From NCBI GenBank assembly GCA_015059045.1, contig SVBD01000011.1, forward strand, positions 1-55,587: DNA of 55,587 bases. Reading direction: 5' to 3'. This DNA is from Erysipelotrichaceae bacterium (GTDB taxonomy: Bacteria; Bacillota_I; Bacilli_A; RFN20; CAG-449). The position numbers were made by a program, and so were the translations under genes. The notes beneath the pieces were generated by a model, which searched no databases, had not been told where the DNA came from, and saw only the letters and a list, made by a program, of their open reading frames with translations. Below, one piece after another: positions 29,293 to 37,382 of this stretch (position 1 is the stretch's first letter; each line of letters starts with the position of its first letter).

Positions 29293-31230
29293 CTATATTA
29301 ATGAAACTTTAAAAACAAGAAGAGTTTTATCGTCTTGATTGTTATTTTCGTTTAATTCTTTATATAGTGCATTAATATATTCATCTAATGTATACGAATT
29401 AATTATATCTAATGTTTTATTTATTCTTTCTTCAACTTCATCACCAAAGCCATCTGATAGGAAAATAAAATAATCGTTCTCTTTAATTTCTATTTCTTCT
29501 TTAAAAATTTCTACACAATCAATTATTCCTAAAGGCAAAGATATTTTGTTAAACATTTGAACTTTACCATTTCTAATAAGAAAGGATACAAAAGCTCCTT
29601 GTTTATATAGTGTTACTTTACCGTCTACTAAATTGAAAGAAGCTAAATCTAAAGTAGCAAATGATTCGTTCGTACTTTTAGTTTTTAATAATAAATTTAT
29701 ATTTTTTAACGTTTTTTCAATGTTTTTTGATAATTTATAGGAATTAATAAACAAAGATATTAAGTATTGGGATATTTGATGTGCTTCTTTGCTATGACCC
29801 ATGCCATCACTTAATAAAACAAGAAATCTATTTTTATCATCAATTAAATAATAACTATCCCCATTTTCTTTATCTAAAGAAGAGGTTACCACTTCATAAT
29901 CCAAATAAAAATTATTCTCTATATTTTCATTTTCTTCGATTTTAGAATCTAGCGAGGAAAGAATAATATCTATTTGCCTATTAAATAATTCTCGATTTAA
30001 TATTTTATTTTCTTTACACGCTAATTGATAATAGTAATTTTTATTTGCTCTTTCAAACTTTGCTATTAATTTATATGGATAATAGCAATTATTTAAAATA
30101 TTCATCTTTTCTGACTTATTAATTGATTGTTTCAAATAAGTAGGGAAATTACTTCTTAAAGAACATGAGTTAATATTTTGGCACGCTTCACAAAATGATT
30201 TATCAACATTTAAAAGAATTTGTGATTCAATATCATTTTCCATTATTGGATCTTCCTTTATTAAGGATAAATATTCTTTTGCCACTTCTAAATTTAAATT
30301 AGATCTAGATAATTTTTCTTCTAATGTATAAACATAATCTTCATTTGAGAATAGTATCGATTTAATTTTATTCTCCAAACTCTTTGGAAAATAATAATAA
30401 ATTAAAGTTAATAATATATTTAAATAAAAGTTTAAATCCAAATAAAAATCTTTATATTTAACTATATAAAATCCATCTACTAAAATTATAAAAATTATCG
30501 GTGCAAATCTTTTACTGAAGGAAGCAAAAGTTAAACCAACCAAATAAATTATTAGTATTTCTATAGGAATTGAGAAGAACAAATAATTGTATAAGAAAAG
30601 AAGCAATAACTCTCCTAATACTATTTCTTGTTTATCGTTTTTTATTAAGAATAAAACCATTAAAGCAATTAAGAATAAGTTAAAAATATCAATATTAAAA
30701 AATAAAGAAAATATAAAAGATATAGCTATTATTTTATTTATGAAATTTAAACTTTCACCGGGGTTTTCCTTAGAAAACCTCACTTTTTCAAGCGAATACG
30801 CCAGCAATAAAGTAAATATAACATTAATCAAACAATTGAATATTGAAGGCAGTAATACATTAAAGGAAAGATACCTTATTGAAATAATAATCAAACAAAT
30901 TAATAATGGTAAAAATTCCTGATATTCAATAGAGGTATTAATGAATTTATTGCATAAAAATAACAATCCAATAAATAAACTGACCAATAAAATTTCTATT
31001 CCAAAATTAATATTAAATATAAAACTAAAGCCTATTAACGTTATTAAAAATGTATTCCGTTTAAAAGGTGATAAACGATAGCTAAACCAAACCGACGAAA
31101 GAATAAAAGGATTAAATAAGAGGGCATCATTTTTAAACACCATCAAAAAAGAGATAATGCCAATTGTAAATAAATTTAATAGTTTAGAAGAACTTATAAA
31201 AGAATTATTTACTTCATTTGCCTTATCCAT
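29293..31230 (-). CDS. spoIIE: Stage II sporulation protein E, PP2C-type phosphatase
   Basis: 645 residues. The N-terminal 270 residues carry about ten membrane helices. A middle region has the cysteine cluster CEACQNINSC typical of SpoIIE. The C-terminal PP2C domain (about 430-645) has the metal motifs GDSYY, LSDGMGHSKEAH, LSDGF and the terminal DDKTLLVFKV. In Bacillus SpoIIE dephosphorylates SpoIIAA to release SigF in the forespore and localises to the division septum. It is somewhat shorter than Bacillus SpoIIE (about 827 residues). Two ATGs (31233, 31230) are possible; the second has the better spacing from AAGGTG. Divergence from other PP2Cs and the divIC-spoIIE-tilS order make the call firm. 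Confidence 0.92.
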   Translation of the reverse strand: MDKANEVNNSFISSSKLLNLFTIGIISFLMVFKNDALLFNPFILSSVWFSYRLSPFKRNTFLITLIGFSFIFNINFGIEILLVSLFIGLLFLCNKFINTSIEYQEFLPLLICLIIISIRYLSFNVLLPSIFNCLINVIFTLLLAYSLEKVRFSKENPGESLNFINKIIAISFIFSLFFNIDIFNLFLIALMVLFLIKNDKQEIVLGELLLLFLYNYLFFSIPIEILIIYLVGLTFASFSKRFAPIIFIILVDGFYIVKYKDFYLDLNFYLNILLTLIYYYFPKSLENKIKSILFSNEDYVYTLEEKLSRSNLNLEVAKEYLSLIKEDPIMENDIESQILLNVDKSFCEACQNINSCSLRSNFPTYLKQSINKSEKMNILNNCYYPYKLIAKFERANKNYYYQLACKENKILNRELFNRQIDIILSSLDSKIEENENIENNFYLDYEVVTSSLDKENGDSYYLIDDKNRFLVLLSDGMGHSKEAHQISQYLISLFINSYKLSKNIEKTLKNINLLLKTKSTNESFATLDLASFNLVDGKVTLYKQGAFVSFLIRNGKVQMFNKISLPLGIIDCVEIFKEEIEIKENDYFIFLSDGFGDEVEERINKTLDIINSYTLDEYINALYKELNENNNQDDKTLLVFKVSLI

Positions 31231-31269
31231 CATTTATCACCTTAATTAATATTACTTTAATGATAAATA

Positions 31270-31296
31270 AAAAAATGTCGAACTATGAATGTTCGA
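31270..31296 (-). terminator. Intrinsic terminator after divIC
   Basis: TCGAAC (31278-31283) / GTTCGA (31291-31296), 7-base loop, followed on the minus strand by CA and seven T. It starts directly after the UGA stop of divIC and separates it from spoIIE. Confidence 0.75.
31276..31282. promoter_or_regulatory. Candidate Spo0A box upstream of spoIIE
   Basis: TGTCGAA on the plus strand is a perfect match to the 7-base core of the Spo0A binding site. It lies about 46 bases before the spoIIE start, a position compatible with a -35 overlap as in Bacillus spoIIE and spoIIG. It also overlaps the divIC terminator stem, so chance cannot be excluded. Confidence 0.4.
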
Positions 31297-31581
31297 TCAT
31301 TTTGTAAAAAATATTGTTGTTTCGTTTTCTTTATCATCATACAAAGCGTATCCATCTTCTACAAATACGCTGTAATATTCATCAAAATGGAATTCTTCAA
31401 ATATATCTTGTTTATTTGCTCCATTTTCCAAATTTTCTTTAATTTCAAGTAATCTTTGATTCTCCTTATAAAGATTAATAACTTGGACAGTTCCAAGAGC
31501 CACGCAAGCAATTCCAAGAACAAAAAAACCAAGATAAATAAAACTAATCGTGCGATTTATTATTTTAGAACGTACTTTCAT
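31297..31581 (-). CDS. divIC: Septum formation initiator family protein, DivIC-like
   Basis: 94 residues with a short basic cytoplasmic tail, one membrane segment (14-33) and a short coiled coil (LYKENQRLLEIKENLENG) outside, followed by a small C-terminal domain. This is the FtsB/DivIC plan; DivIC forms the divisome subcomplex with FtsL and DivIB. Sequence identity is low in this family, but the position directly upstream of spoIIE and tilS is the same as in Bacillus subtilis. It stops at UGA just before a terminator hairpin, showing that UGA is a real stop codon here. Confidence 0.82.
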   Translation of the reverse strand: MKVRSKIINRTISFIYLGFFVLGIACVALGTVQVINLYKENQRLLEIKENLENGANKQDIFEEFHFDEYYSVFVEDGYALYDDKENETTIFFTK

Positions 31582-31664
31582 AATGGCCTCCTAACTATTT
31601 AAATTTTACTATAAGTATTTTTATAAAATCAAGAAATATAAGCTTTACTAGATTAATGATATTA

Positions 31665-32504
31665 TTATTTTAAATAATAACTTCTAGTAATTCCTTCATA
31701 TTTAAAATCGTTTTTTTCATAATAATGTCTAGCTAAGTTATTATTAATTGAAGTATCGGTATCAAATCTAGTAATACCTTTTTTAAAAAGATAATTCTTT
31801 AATGCTTTCATACATTTAGTTCCAATACCTTTATTTATAATATTACCATTTACATAAATCCAACGTAGATATGTTGTCTTTTCATTTACGTAATGAATTT
31901 CACAACCACCTACTTGTTCGTCATTTAAAATAAAATCAATATATTGTTGATTACCTTTTGTTAATTCATATGATTTAATTTCTACTTCAGAATTTTCTAT
32001 CTTATTAATAATAGAAGAATAATAAACATTTTCGTGTTCGATAGTAAAATTAAATTTTTTTAACAAATCTTCAACACATCTATGTTTTTCAAATAGTTTG
32101 CCGTGTCTTGCAAATTCACTCATTCCAAAATAATGGAAAAATGCATAAATTCTTTCTTCCTTTTTAAAATAATTTAAGGCTTCATTTAATAAAATTGCGC
32201 CTACTTCTTTATTATTAAAATATAAATTTCTAATAATTTGATAATAACTATTTTCTGATATGTTTCCTTCTTCATCAAATACAAAAGAAGACTTTCCATA
32301 TTGAATAAATCCTAATAATTTATCTTCTTCATAAACTCCTTTTACAATTAGTTCTTTAAAAAGAATTCTCCCTTCTCCATCAATATCATTTAAAAAAGAT
32401 TCTTTCCATTTAGAAAAAGAAGACTTGAAGAAAAATGGAGTAATAAAACTCATATGATAATTATAAACTTCTTTTAAATTAGTGATATCTTTTAAAACTA
32501 ACAT
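31665..32504 (-). CDS. GNAT-family N-acetyltransferase
   Basis: 279 residues. The C-terminal half is a GNAT fold with the acetyl-CoA loop in NKGIGTKCMKALKNYL and the terminal ARHYYEKNDFKYEG pattern. The N-terminal 140 residues look like a second, degenerate GNAT-like domain (LLGFIQYGKSSF). Substrate unknown. No signal peptide. It stands alone between divIC and the rubrerythrin terminator; I see no clear terminator of its own. Confidence 0.82.
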   Translation of the reverse strand: MLVLKDITNLKEVYNYHMSFITPFFFKSSFSKWKESFLNDIDGEGRILFKELIVKGVYEEDKLLGFIQYGKSSFVFDEEGNISENSYYQIIRNLYFNNKEVGAILLNEALNYFKKEERIYAFFHYFGMSEFARHGKLFEKHRCVEDLLKKFNFTIEHENVYYSSIINKIENSEVEIKSYELTKGNQQYIDFILNDEQVGGCEIHYVNEKTTYLRWIYVNGNIINKGIGTKCMKALKNYLFKKGITRFDTDTSINNNLARHYYEKNDFKYEGITRSYYLK

Positions 32505-32547
32505 GAATTATCTCCTATGTTTACTATAAAAGTATATCATTACAAAA

Positions 32548-32575
32548 TAAAAAACACACGAATTATCGTGTGTTT
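32548..32575 (-). terminator. Intrinsic terminator after rubrerythrin
   Basis: AAACACACGA (32552-32561) / TCGTGTGTTT (32566-32575), 10-base perfect stem with an ATTA loop and an interrupted T tract on the minus strand. Confidence 0.85.
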
Positions 32576-32586
32576 ATTCATTGTTA

Positions 32587-33138
32587 TTATTTAAAGTAAC
32601 GATCTAATAAAGCCACTAGAGCTTTACCATGACGAGCTTCATCTCTAGCCATTTCGTGAACTGAATCATGAATTGCATCTAAGCCTAATTGTTTAGCTCT
32701 TGTTGCAATATCCATTTTACCATGGCAAGCACCATTTTCACCTTGTAACATTTTTTCAATATTTGCTTTTGTTGAATCTGTTACTAATTCGCCTAACATT
32801 TCTTGGAATCTAGCAGCGTGTTCTGCTTCTTCTTTTGCAATTTGTTCTAAAACTAAAGCAACTTCAGGATAACCTTCTCTTAATGCTTGTCTAGCCATTG
32901 CCATATACATACCTACTTCGCTACATTCACCTTGGAAATGAGTTCTTAATCCTTCAAGAATAAATGGATCTACACCTTTAGCAACACCAATTACGTGTTC
33001 TGCAGGCCATGTCATTTCTTCTTCTACATATGGAGATAAGAATTTTTCTCCTTTTGCTTTACAAACTGGACAAACTAATTCTTCACCTTCTGGAATTTCA
33101 ACTACTTGTCCACATACTTTACAACGATATTTTGCCAT
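32587..33138 (-). CDS. Reverse rubrerythrin (rubredoxin domain first)
   Basis: 183 residues. A rubredoxin-like iron site (YRCKVCG and CPVCKAKG) comes first, followed by a ferritin-like four-helix domain with the di-iron ligands GECSEVGMY, KEEAEHAARF and DEARHGKAL. In rubrerythrins the order is usually the other way round; 'reverse' forms occur in anaerobes such as Clostridium, where they act as NADH-linked peroxidase and oxidase scavenging H2O2 and O2. It follows the Fur-family gene by 36 bases and is probably co-transcribed. The organism is therefore likely an anaerobe with peroxide defence. Confidence 0.92.
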   Translation of the reverse strand: MAKYRCKVCGQVVEIPEGEELVCPVCKAKGEKFLSPYVEEEMTWPAEHVIGVAKGVDPFILEGLRTHFQGECSEVGMYMAMARQALREGYPEVALVLEQIAKEEAEHAARFQEMLGELVTDSTKANIEKMLQGENGACHGKMDIATRAKQLGLDAIHDSVHEMARDEARHGKALVALLDRYFK

Positions 33139-33174
33139 ATTTTTCCTCCTATATTATCTTATATGTTTATTATC

Positions 33175-33516
33175 TTATTTGTAATGAATTACTAAATTAT
33201 ATGAAACGATACCTTTATCAACTAAACTTCTTACTAAAGTATCTAATTCCTCAGAAAAGACATCTTCTATTTCTCCGGTTATATCATTAACTTTATGAGC
33301 GTGTAAGATTACATTTTTATCAAAGATACATCTAGATTCACTTATATCAATTTTATTAATTAAACCTTCATTAGCTAGTTGAGTTAAATTTCTATAAACT
33401 GTACTTAATGAGATTGACGGAACTTCTTTTCTTGCTTCAAAGAATATTTCTTCTGCCGTCATATGCTTGCACGAAGATCTAATAATAGAAAGAATTGCAG
33501 TCTTTTGTTTAGTCAT
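33175..33516 (-). CDS. Fur-family regulator (PerR-like) without CxxC
   Basis: 113 residues from ATG 33516, behind AAAGGAGAAG; the longer in-frame version lacks a ribosome site and covers the operator. A winged-helix domain (KQKTAILSII, LSTVYRNLTQLANEG) is followed by a shortened dimer domain. The region that in Fur and PerR reads HxH...CxxC is LHAHKVNDITGEIED: two His are kept but the structural-zinc cysteines are missing. Together with the downstream rubrerythrin, a peroxide-sensing PerR role is likely. It probably represses itself through the palindrome at 33537-33551. Confidence 0.85.
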   Translation of the reverse strand: MTKQKTAILSIIRSSCKHMTAEEIFFEARKEVPSISLSTVYRNLTQLANEGLINKIDISESRCIFDKNVILHAHKVNDITGEIEDVFSEELDTLVRSLVDKGIVSYNLVIHYK

Positions 33517-33536
33517 AAATCTTCTCCTTTCATTTT

Positions 33537-33551
33537 TAGGAATGATTCCTA
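33537..33551. promoter_or_regulatory. Perfect 7-1-7 palindromic operator
   Basis: TAGGAAT-G-ATTCCTA. It sits at the expected transcription start of the promoter at 33557-33585. The 7-1-7 architecture is that of PerR, Fur and Zur boxes (PerR: TTATAATNATTATAA), but the bases differ. Best read as the autoregulatory site of the adjacent Fur-family gene. Confidence 0.7.
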
Positions 33552-33556
33552 TTCTT

Positions 33557-33585
33557 ATTTTATAGATAACATTATTTATAGTCAA
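33557..33585 (-). promoter_or_regulatory. Sigma-A promoter of the fur-rubrerythrin operon
   Basis: Minus-strand TTGACT (33580-33585), 17-base spacer, TAAAAT (33557-33562), with the palindromic operator directly downstream. Confidence 0.75.
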
Positions 33586-33610
33586 CAACTTTTTTTATTT
33601 TTTTGTAAAA

Positions 33611-33636
33611 AGAAAAAGTGTGCATTAAGCACACTT
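33611..33636 (-). terminator. Intrinsic terminator after the sigma-vWA operon
   Basis: AAGTGTGC (33616-33623) / GCACACTT (33629-33636), 5-base loop, overlapping the vWA stop codon and followed by a T-rich minus-strand tract. Confidence 0.8.
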
Positions 33637-35164
33637 AATTTCCTATTGGAGTAGGAGCAATATCTTGGCCGGTAATAAATTCGATAGTTAATCTAACAAT
33701 CATATCGTTTAAATATTCGACCACTGTATCTGAAGGAGTAGTAATTCCAATATGTCCTCCACCAATTCCAGAATCATCAGTTAGAGAAGTATAGGTTCCA
33801 CCTGTTAATAGACTTCCTTCTCTTGCAATATATTCCCCAATTTTATTTAATCCGCTTGAAGCAACTGGGATATATCTAATACCTTTAGAAGATAATTTAT
33901 AATATTCTTCATATACAGTATTGAAATCTTTATCGTGACTTGGCGCATCAAAGAAGTGATAGACAAGTTTAGTAGAATCTTCTCTCCAAGATAATCTGTT
34001 AACTTCTTTTAATCCATCTTGAATAGCTTCTTCATAGTCTCCTCCACCTGCAACTCTTTGAGCTTCTAAATTTATTAATACCTTATTAATATCATTATCA
34101 AAATCAAAGACCTTTGTTACATACACATCACTTTGGTCTCTATAGAAGCAAAGACCAACATTAATAGAATAAGAAGAATCATATTCACTAATTGTATCAA
34201 TAATACTTACTAGTTCTTGTTTAATGTAAGTTAATTCATCGCCCATAGATCCAGTAGTGTCAACAAAGAAAACGATATCTACATTTTTCGATTCTACTCT
34301 TTCTACATCTACTTTAAATTCATAAGAATTATTTTCGTTTATTTCACTTACATTAAACCAATATTCTTGTTCTTCATATTGGATTTTTACATCAAAACCC
34401 TCATATTCTTCTAAATTATGATATAGATAACTAACACCTTTTGCATTACTTACAGCTTCATAAATTAATGTTTGGTTTGAATATAAAGAAACATCTGCAA
34501 GAGGTAATGGGTTATTGTTTTTATCTTTTAAAACAACGTCAATCTTATTCGTAGTTAACGCATAATTTGTCTTTTCATAATTATGAACCATTAAAGAAAT
34601 TTGCTTAAAATCTAAGATTTGTTGTTGTGATTCATCATAAGCTTCGCCATTAACTAAATCTATCCAATATGAGTAATTATCAAAATCACTATACTCTGTT
34701 GCAGTTAATGTTTTCTTATATTGCTCTTGATTGTTTGGTTTATCTGTAGGAGTTTCATCATATCCTGGTTCTTCAAGTGAAGGTTCATCATAGCCAGCTT
34801 CTCCACCTTCTAATCCGGCATCATCTCCTGGAGCCGCTTCAGTTTTTGAATCTTCTTCCCCTCCAGTTGGAGATGAAGTAGTTCCTGATCCAGGCTTAGT
34901 TGTTGTTCCTGCTAGATCATCTCCTCCTTCCATAATTGAAGGAAGTGAAGAACTCACATCTTTATTAAAACCACCACCAAGACCTCCAATTAAGATTGAT
35001 CCAGCCACTAGCACTACAGAACAAGAAGCAAGCAAAGAAACAAATAAAGGTTTATTAAATCTTCTTTTTTCTTTTACTTCAATTTTGTTTTCGATTCTAT
35101 TAAATAAATCTTTTTCTGGCATTTTCTTTTCAATAAGTGAAAATAGTTTTTTCTTATTTCTCAT
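33635..35164 (-). CDS. Membrane-tethered vWA-domain protein, partner of ECF sigma factor
   Basis: 509 residues. A basic cytoplasmic N-terminus of about 38 residues, one membrane segment (39-60), a Gly/Ser/Thr/Glu/Pro-rich linker (65-145), a beta-rich middle (about 150-290) and a vWA domain (about 294-500). The MIDAS motif DTTGSMGD starts at D302, so metal-dependent adhesion is feasible. It overlaps the upstream sigma-factor gene by 11 bases, so the two are co-translated. The position and the short inside segment suggest an anti-sigma or signal-input role, as with YfbK-type vWA proteins next to ECF sigma genes; this is inference. No zinc anti-sigma motif is present. Confidence 0.85.
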   Translation of the reverse strand: MRNKKKLFSLIEKKMPEKDLFNRIENKIEVKEKRRFNKPLFVSLLASCSVVLVAGSILIGGLGGGFNKDVSSSLPSIMEGGDDLAGTTTKPGSGTTSSPTGGEEDSKTEAAPGDDAGLEGGEAGYDEPSLEEPGYDETPTDKPNNQEQYKKTLTATEYSDFDNYSYWIDLVNGEAYDESQQQILDFKQISLMVHNYEKTNYALTTNKIDVVLKDKNNNPLPLADVSLYSNQTLIYEAVSNAKGVSYLYHNLEEYEGFDVKIQYEEQEYWFNVSEINENNSYEFKVDVERVESKNVDIVFFVDTTGSMGDELTYIKQELVSIIDTISEYDSSYSINVGLCFYRDQSDVYVTKVFDFDNDINKVLINLEAQRVAGGGDYEEAIQDGLKEVNRLSWREDSTKLVYHFFDAPSHDKDFNTVYEEYYKLSSKGIRYIPVASSGLNKIGEYIAREGSLLTGGTYTSLTDDSGIGGGHIGITTPSDTVVEYLNDMIVRLTIEFITGQDIAPTPIGN

Positions 35165-35675
35165 AATATTCTCCTAAATACGCACCCGCTTTTTTTAGTG
35201 CTCTTCGATATTTGCTTTTCAAGGTATTTATTGGTTGGTTATATTTTCTACTTAGTTCTACTAAAGATACTCCTTCTACTACGTGTTCAATAATAATATC
35301 AACACTTTCTTGATCCAAACATTTTCTTAATTCTTCCACCACATCGTTATAACTAGAATTGTGTGAAGTTATTGTATTTTCTAAAACGAATTGATCAACA
35401 TTTATTTCCCTGTCTCTTTTCTTTAAAAAATTTAAAGCTTTGTTCTTGCCAATAGTGGTTAAATAATATTTAATATTTGTAACCTTTTTTCTATTTTCAA
35501 ACAAAGAAACAAATGACTCTACTAGAATATCTTCAATATCACTAGAAGAAGTAAGATATTTTGCAAGCACAAAATAAACTAGTTTATAGTAAGCGTTATA
35601 GATATCTCTAAACACTTCACTAGCGATTTGATCATTACCATTAGTGAACTTAATTAATGTGCTTATCTTAACCAT
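35154..35675 (-). CDS. ECF-type RNA polymerase sigma factor
   Basis: 173 residues. Region 2 (about 15-90) includes EVFRDIYNAYYKLVYFVL, DIEDILVESFVSLF and the YYLTTIGKNKALNFLKKRDRE segment. Region 4 (about 116-168) reads DQESVDIIIEHVVEGVSLVELSRKYNQPINTLKSKYRRALKK. There is no region 3, as in ECF sigmas. ATG start behind AAAGGT. It is followed by and overlaps the membrane vWA gene. An ECF-like promoter lies 34 bases upstream (35709-35735), so autoregulation is likely. The signal and full regulon are unknown; the ABC exporter operon at 4691-9743 is a candidate target. Confidence 0.88.
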   Translation of the reverse strand: MVKISTLIKFTNGNDQIASEVFRDIYNAYYKLVYFVLAKYLTSSSDIEDILVESFVSLFENRKKVTNIKYYLTTIGKNKALNFLKKRDREINVDQFVLENTITSHNSSYNDVVEELRKCLDQESVDIIIEHVVEGVSLVELSRKYNQPINTLKSKYRRALKKAGAYLGEYYEK

Positions 35676-35708
35676 AAATTACCTTTTGAAAATATTTTCA
35701 CTTATTAA

Positions 35709-35735
35709 GACAATTATAAAGCACAAAAAGGTGCA
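35709..35735 (-). promoter_or_regulatory. ECF-like promoter element (copy 2)
   Basis: Minus-strand TGCACC (35730-35735), 17 bases, TGTC (35709-35712), upstream of the ECF sigma gene. Flanks TTTTT (after TGCACC) and TATAAT (before TGTC) match copy 1 at 9801-9827. No good sigma-A promoter is visible here. Confidence 0.6.
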
Positions 35736-35762
35736 AAAAAAAGATAAGTTTTTCACTTATCT
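35735..35762 (-). terminator. Intrinsic terminator after glyA
   Basis: AGATAAGT (35742-35749) / ACTTATCT (35755-35762), 5-base loop, followed by eight T on the minus strand. The T tract abuts the TGCACC of the ECF-like element. Confidence 0.85.
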
Positions 35763-35768
35763 CTTATA

Positions 35769-37010
35769 TTAATAATTTAATGGATATTTATTACACAAAG
35801 AAATTACATCTTGCTTTACTTTTTCTAATATTTCTTCATCATTTGGATTAGATAAAGTTAAGTCTATTAATTTTGCAATTTCTTTCATATCATCTTCCTT
35901 AAAACCTCTAGTAGTTAAAGCTGGAGTTCCAAGTCTAATACCACTTGCTAAGAAAGGTTTTTCACTATCGTTAGGAATAGTATTTTTATTAACCGTAATA
36001 TTTACTCTACCTAATAAATTTTCACTATCTCTACCATTCAATCCAGTTTTAGACTTGACATCTAATAGTAATAAATGGTTATCTGTTCCTCCAGAAATTA
36101 CATGATATCCAAGTTTAATAAATGAATCCGCTAAAACTTTAGCGTTTTTTACAACTTGTTTTTGATATTCTACAAAGTCTTCATTCAACGCTTCTTTAAA
36201 TGCAACTGCTTTTGCACATATTACATGCATTAATGGACCACCTTGAATTCCAGGGAATACATTTTTATCTACTTTCTTTGCAATTTCTTCATCATTAGTT
36301 AAGATGATTCCACCTCTTGGACCTCTTAAGGTTTTATGAGTAGTAGATGTAACAATATGTGCATAATCACAAGGATTTTGGTGGAGTCCTGCTGCAACTA
36401 ATCCAGCAATATGAGCCATATCTACCATTAAGTAAGCCCCTACTTTATCAGCAATTTCTCTAAATCTTTTAAAATCAATTTTTCTAGGATAAGCGGATGC
36501 TCCTGCAACTATTAATCTTGGCTTTACTTCTAAAGCAATTCTTTCTACTTCATCATAATCAATAGTTTCGCTGACACTAGACACACCATAAAAATATCCT
36601 TGATAATCTTGTCCAGAGAAAGATAACTTATAGCCATGAGTTAAGTGTCCTCCATGATCTAAAGCCATACCTAAAATCTTATCACCAGAATTTAATAAAG
36701 CACGATATGCTCCCATATTAGCTTGAGAACCAGAGTGAGGTTGAACATTAACATAATTAACATTAAATAATTTTTTTAATCTCTCTTTTGCGAGATTTTC
36801 TACTTCATCAATATATTCACAACCACCATAATATCTTTTACCAGAATAACCTTCTGCATATTTATTTGTTAATACGCTGCCTTGAGCTTCAAGCACTGCT
36901 TTAGAAACAAAATTTTCTGAAGCGATTAATTCTAAATGAGTTTGTTGTCTATTAGTTTCCTTTTGAATTGCTTCAAAGATTTCTTTATCTACAAATTGTA
37001 ATTGATCCAT
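35769..37010 (-). CDS. glyA: Serine hydroxymethyltransferase
   Basis: PLP enzyme that interconverts serine and glycine while charging tetrahydrofolate with a one-carbon unit. 413 residues, normal length. [37 protein letters not shown] and the PLP lysine in [11 protein letters not shown] are all present. ATG start behind AGGAGGA. A single-gene unit with its own promoter (37056-37083) and terminator. Confidence 0.98.
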   Translation of the reverse strand: MDQLQFVDKEIFEAIQKETNRQQTHLELIASENFVSKAVLEAQGSVLTNKYAEGYSGKRYYGGCEYIDEVENLAKERLKKLFNVNYVNVQPHSGSQANMGAYRALLNSGDKILGMALDHGGHLTHGYKLSFSGQDYQGYFYGVSSVSETIDYDEVERIALEVKPRLIVAGASAYPRKIDFKRFREIADKVGAYLMVDMAHIAGLVAAGLHQNPCDYAHIVTSTTHKTLRGPRGGIILTNDEEIAKKVDKNVFPGIQGGPLMHVICAKAVAFKEALNEDFVEYQKQVVKNAKVLADSFIKLGYHVISGGTDNHLLLLDVKSKTGLNGRDSENLLGRVNITVNKNTIPNDSEKPFLASGIRLGTPALTTRGFKEDDMKEIAKLIDLTLSNPNDEEILEKVKQDVISLCNKYPLNY

Positions 37011-37055
37011 AAGTAGTCCTCCTATTTCTAATTTATATATATTAATATTAATTCA

Positions 37056-37083
37056 ATAATATTATTCTTCTATATTTAGGCAA
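37056..37083 (-). promoter_or_regulatory. Probable promoter for glyA
   Basis: Minus-strand TTGCCT (37078-37083), 16-base spacer, TATTAT (37056-37061). It lies in the 125-base region shared with the divergent small gene at 37136. Confidence 0.45.
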
Positions 37084-37135
37084 AAATTACCATTATATTT
37101 CATCAATTTATTCAAAAAATGATGTTGGTGATTTT

Positions 37136-37339
37136 ATGAGAAAAAATATATTTAGAAATTTCTTTAAAAAAGAATCTATTGAAGATGAAAAAGACAATCA
37201 TTATTTTGATTATATTCAAACCGGTCCTATGGAAGAAGAAACATTACAAGAGTTTGAATTTGATAAAGAAAAATTCCACGAATACTTAGAAAGTAAAGAA
37301 ATGGATAAATTAATTAATCAAGATAAATACGGGCGTTAA
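37136..37339 (+). CDS. Small acidic hypothetical protein
   Basis: 67 residues of unknown family. A basic start (MRKNIFRNFFKKESI) is followed by a strongly acidic middle (EDEKDN, EEETLQEFEFDKE) and a helical end. No membrane segment. GGTGAT lies 6 bases before the ATG. One of only three plus-strand genes here, reading away from glyA and towards the ABC-2 genes, with an AT-only hairpin over its stop. The codon pattern and ribosome site favour a real gene over a chance frame. Confidence 0.6.
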   Translation: MRKNIFRNFFKKESIEDEKDNHYFDYIQTGPMEEETLQEFEFDKEKFHEYLESKEMDKLINQDKYGR

Positions 37340-37363
37340 TAATATTATTAAAATATTATTAAC
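37335..37363. terminator. AT-only 12-base hairpin between convergent genes
   Basis: GTTAATAATATT (37335-37346) / AATATTATTAAC (37352-37363), 5-base loop, a perfect stem spanning the small gene's stop codon. With one G-C pair it is weak, but its place between convergent genes suggests a two-way terminator. Confidence 0.45.
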
Positions 37364-37382
37364 ATCTATCGTTTTACTTTTG

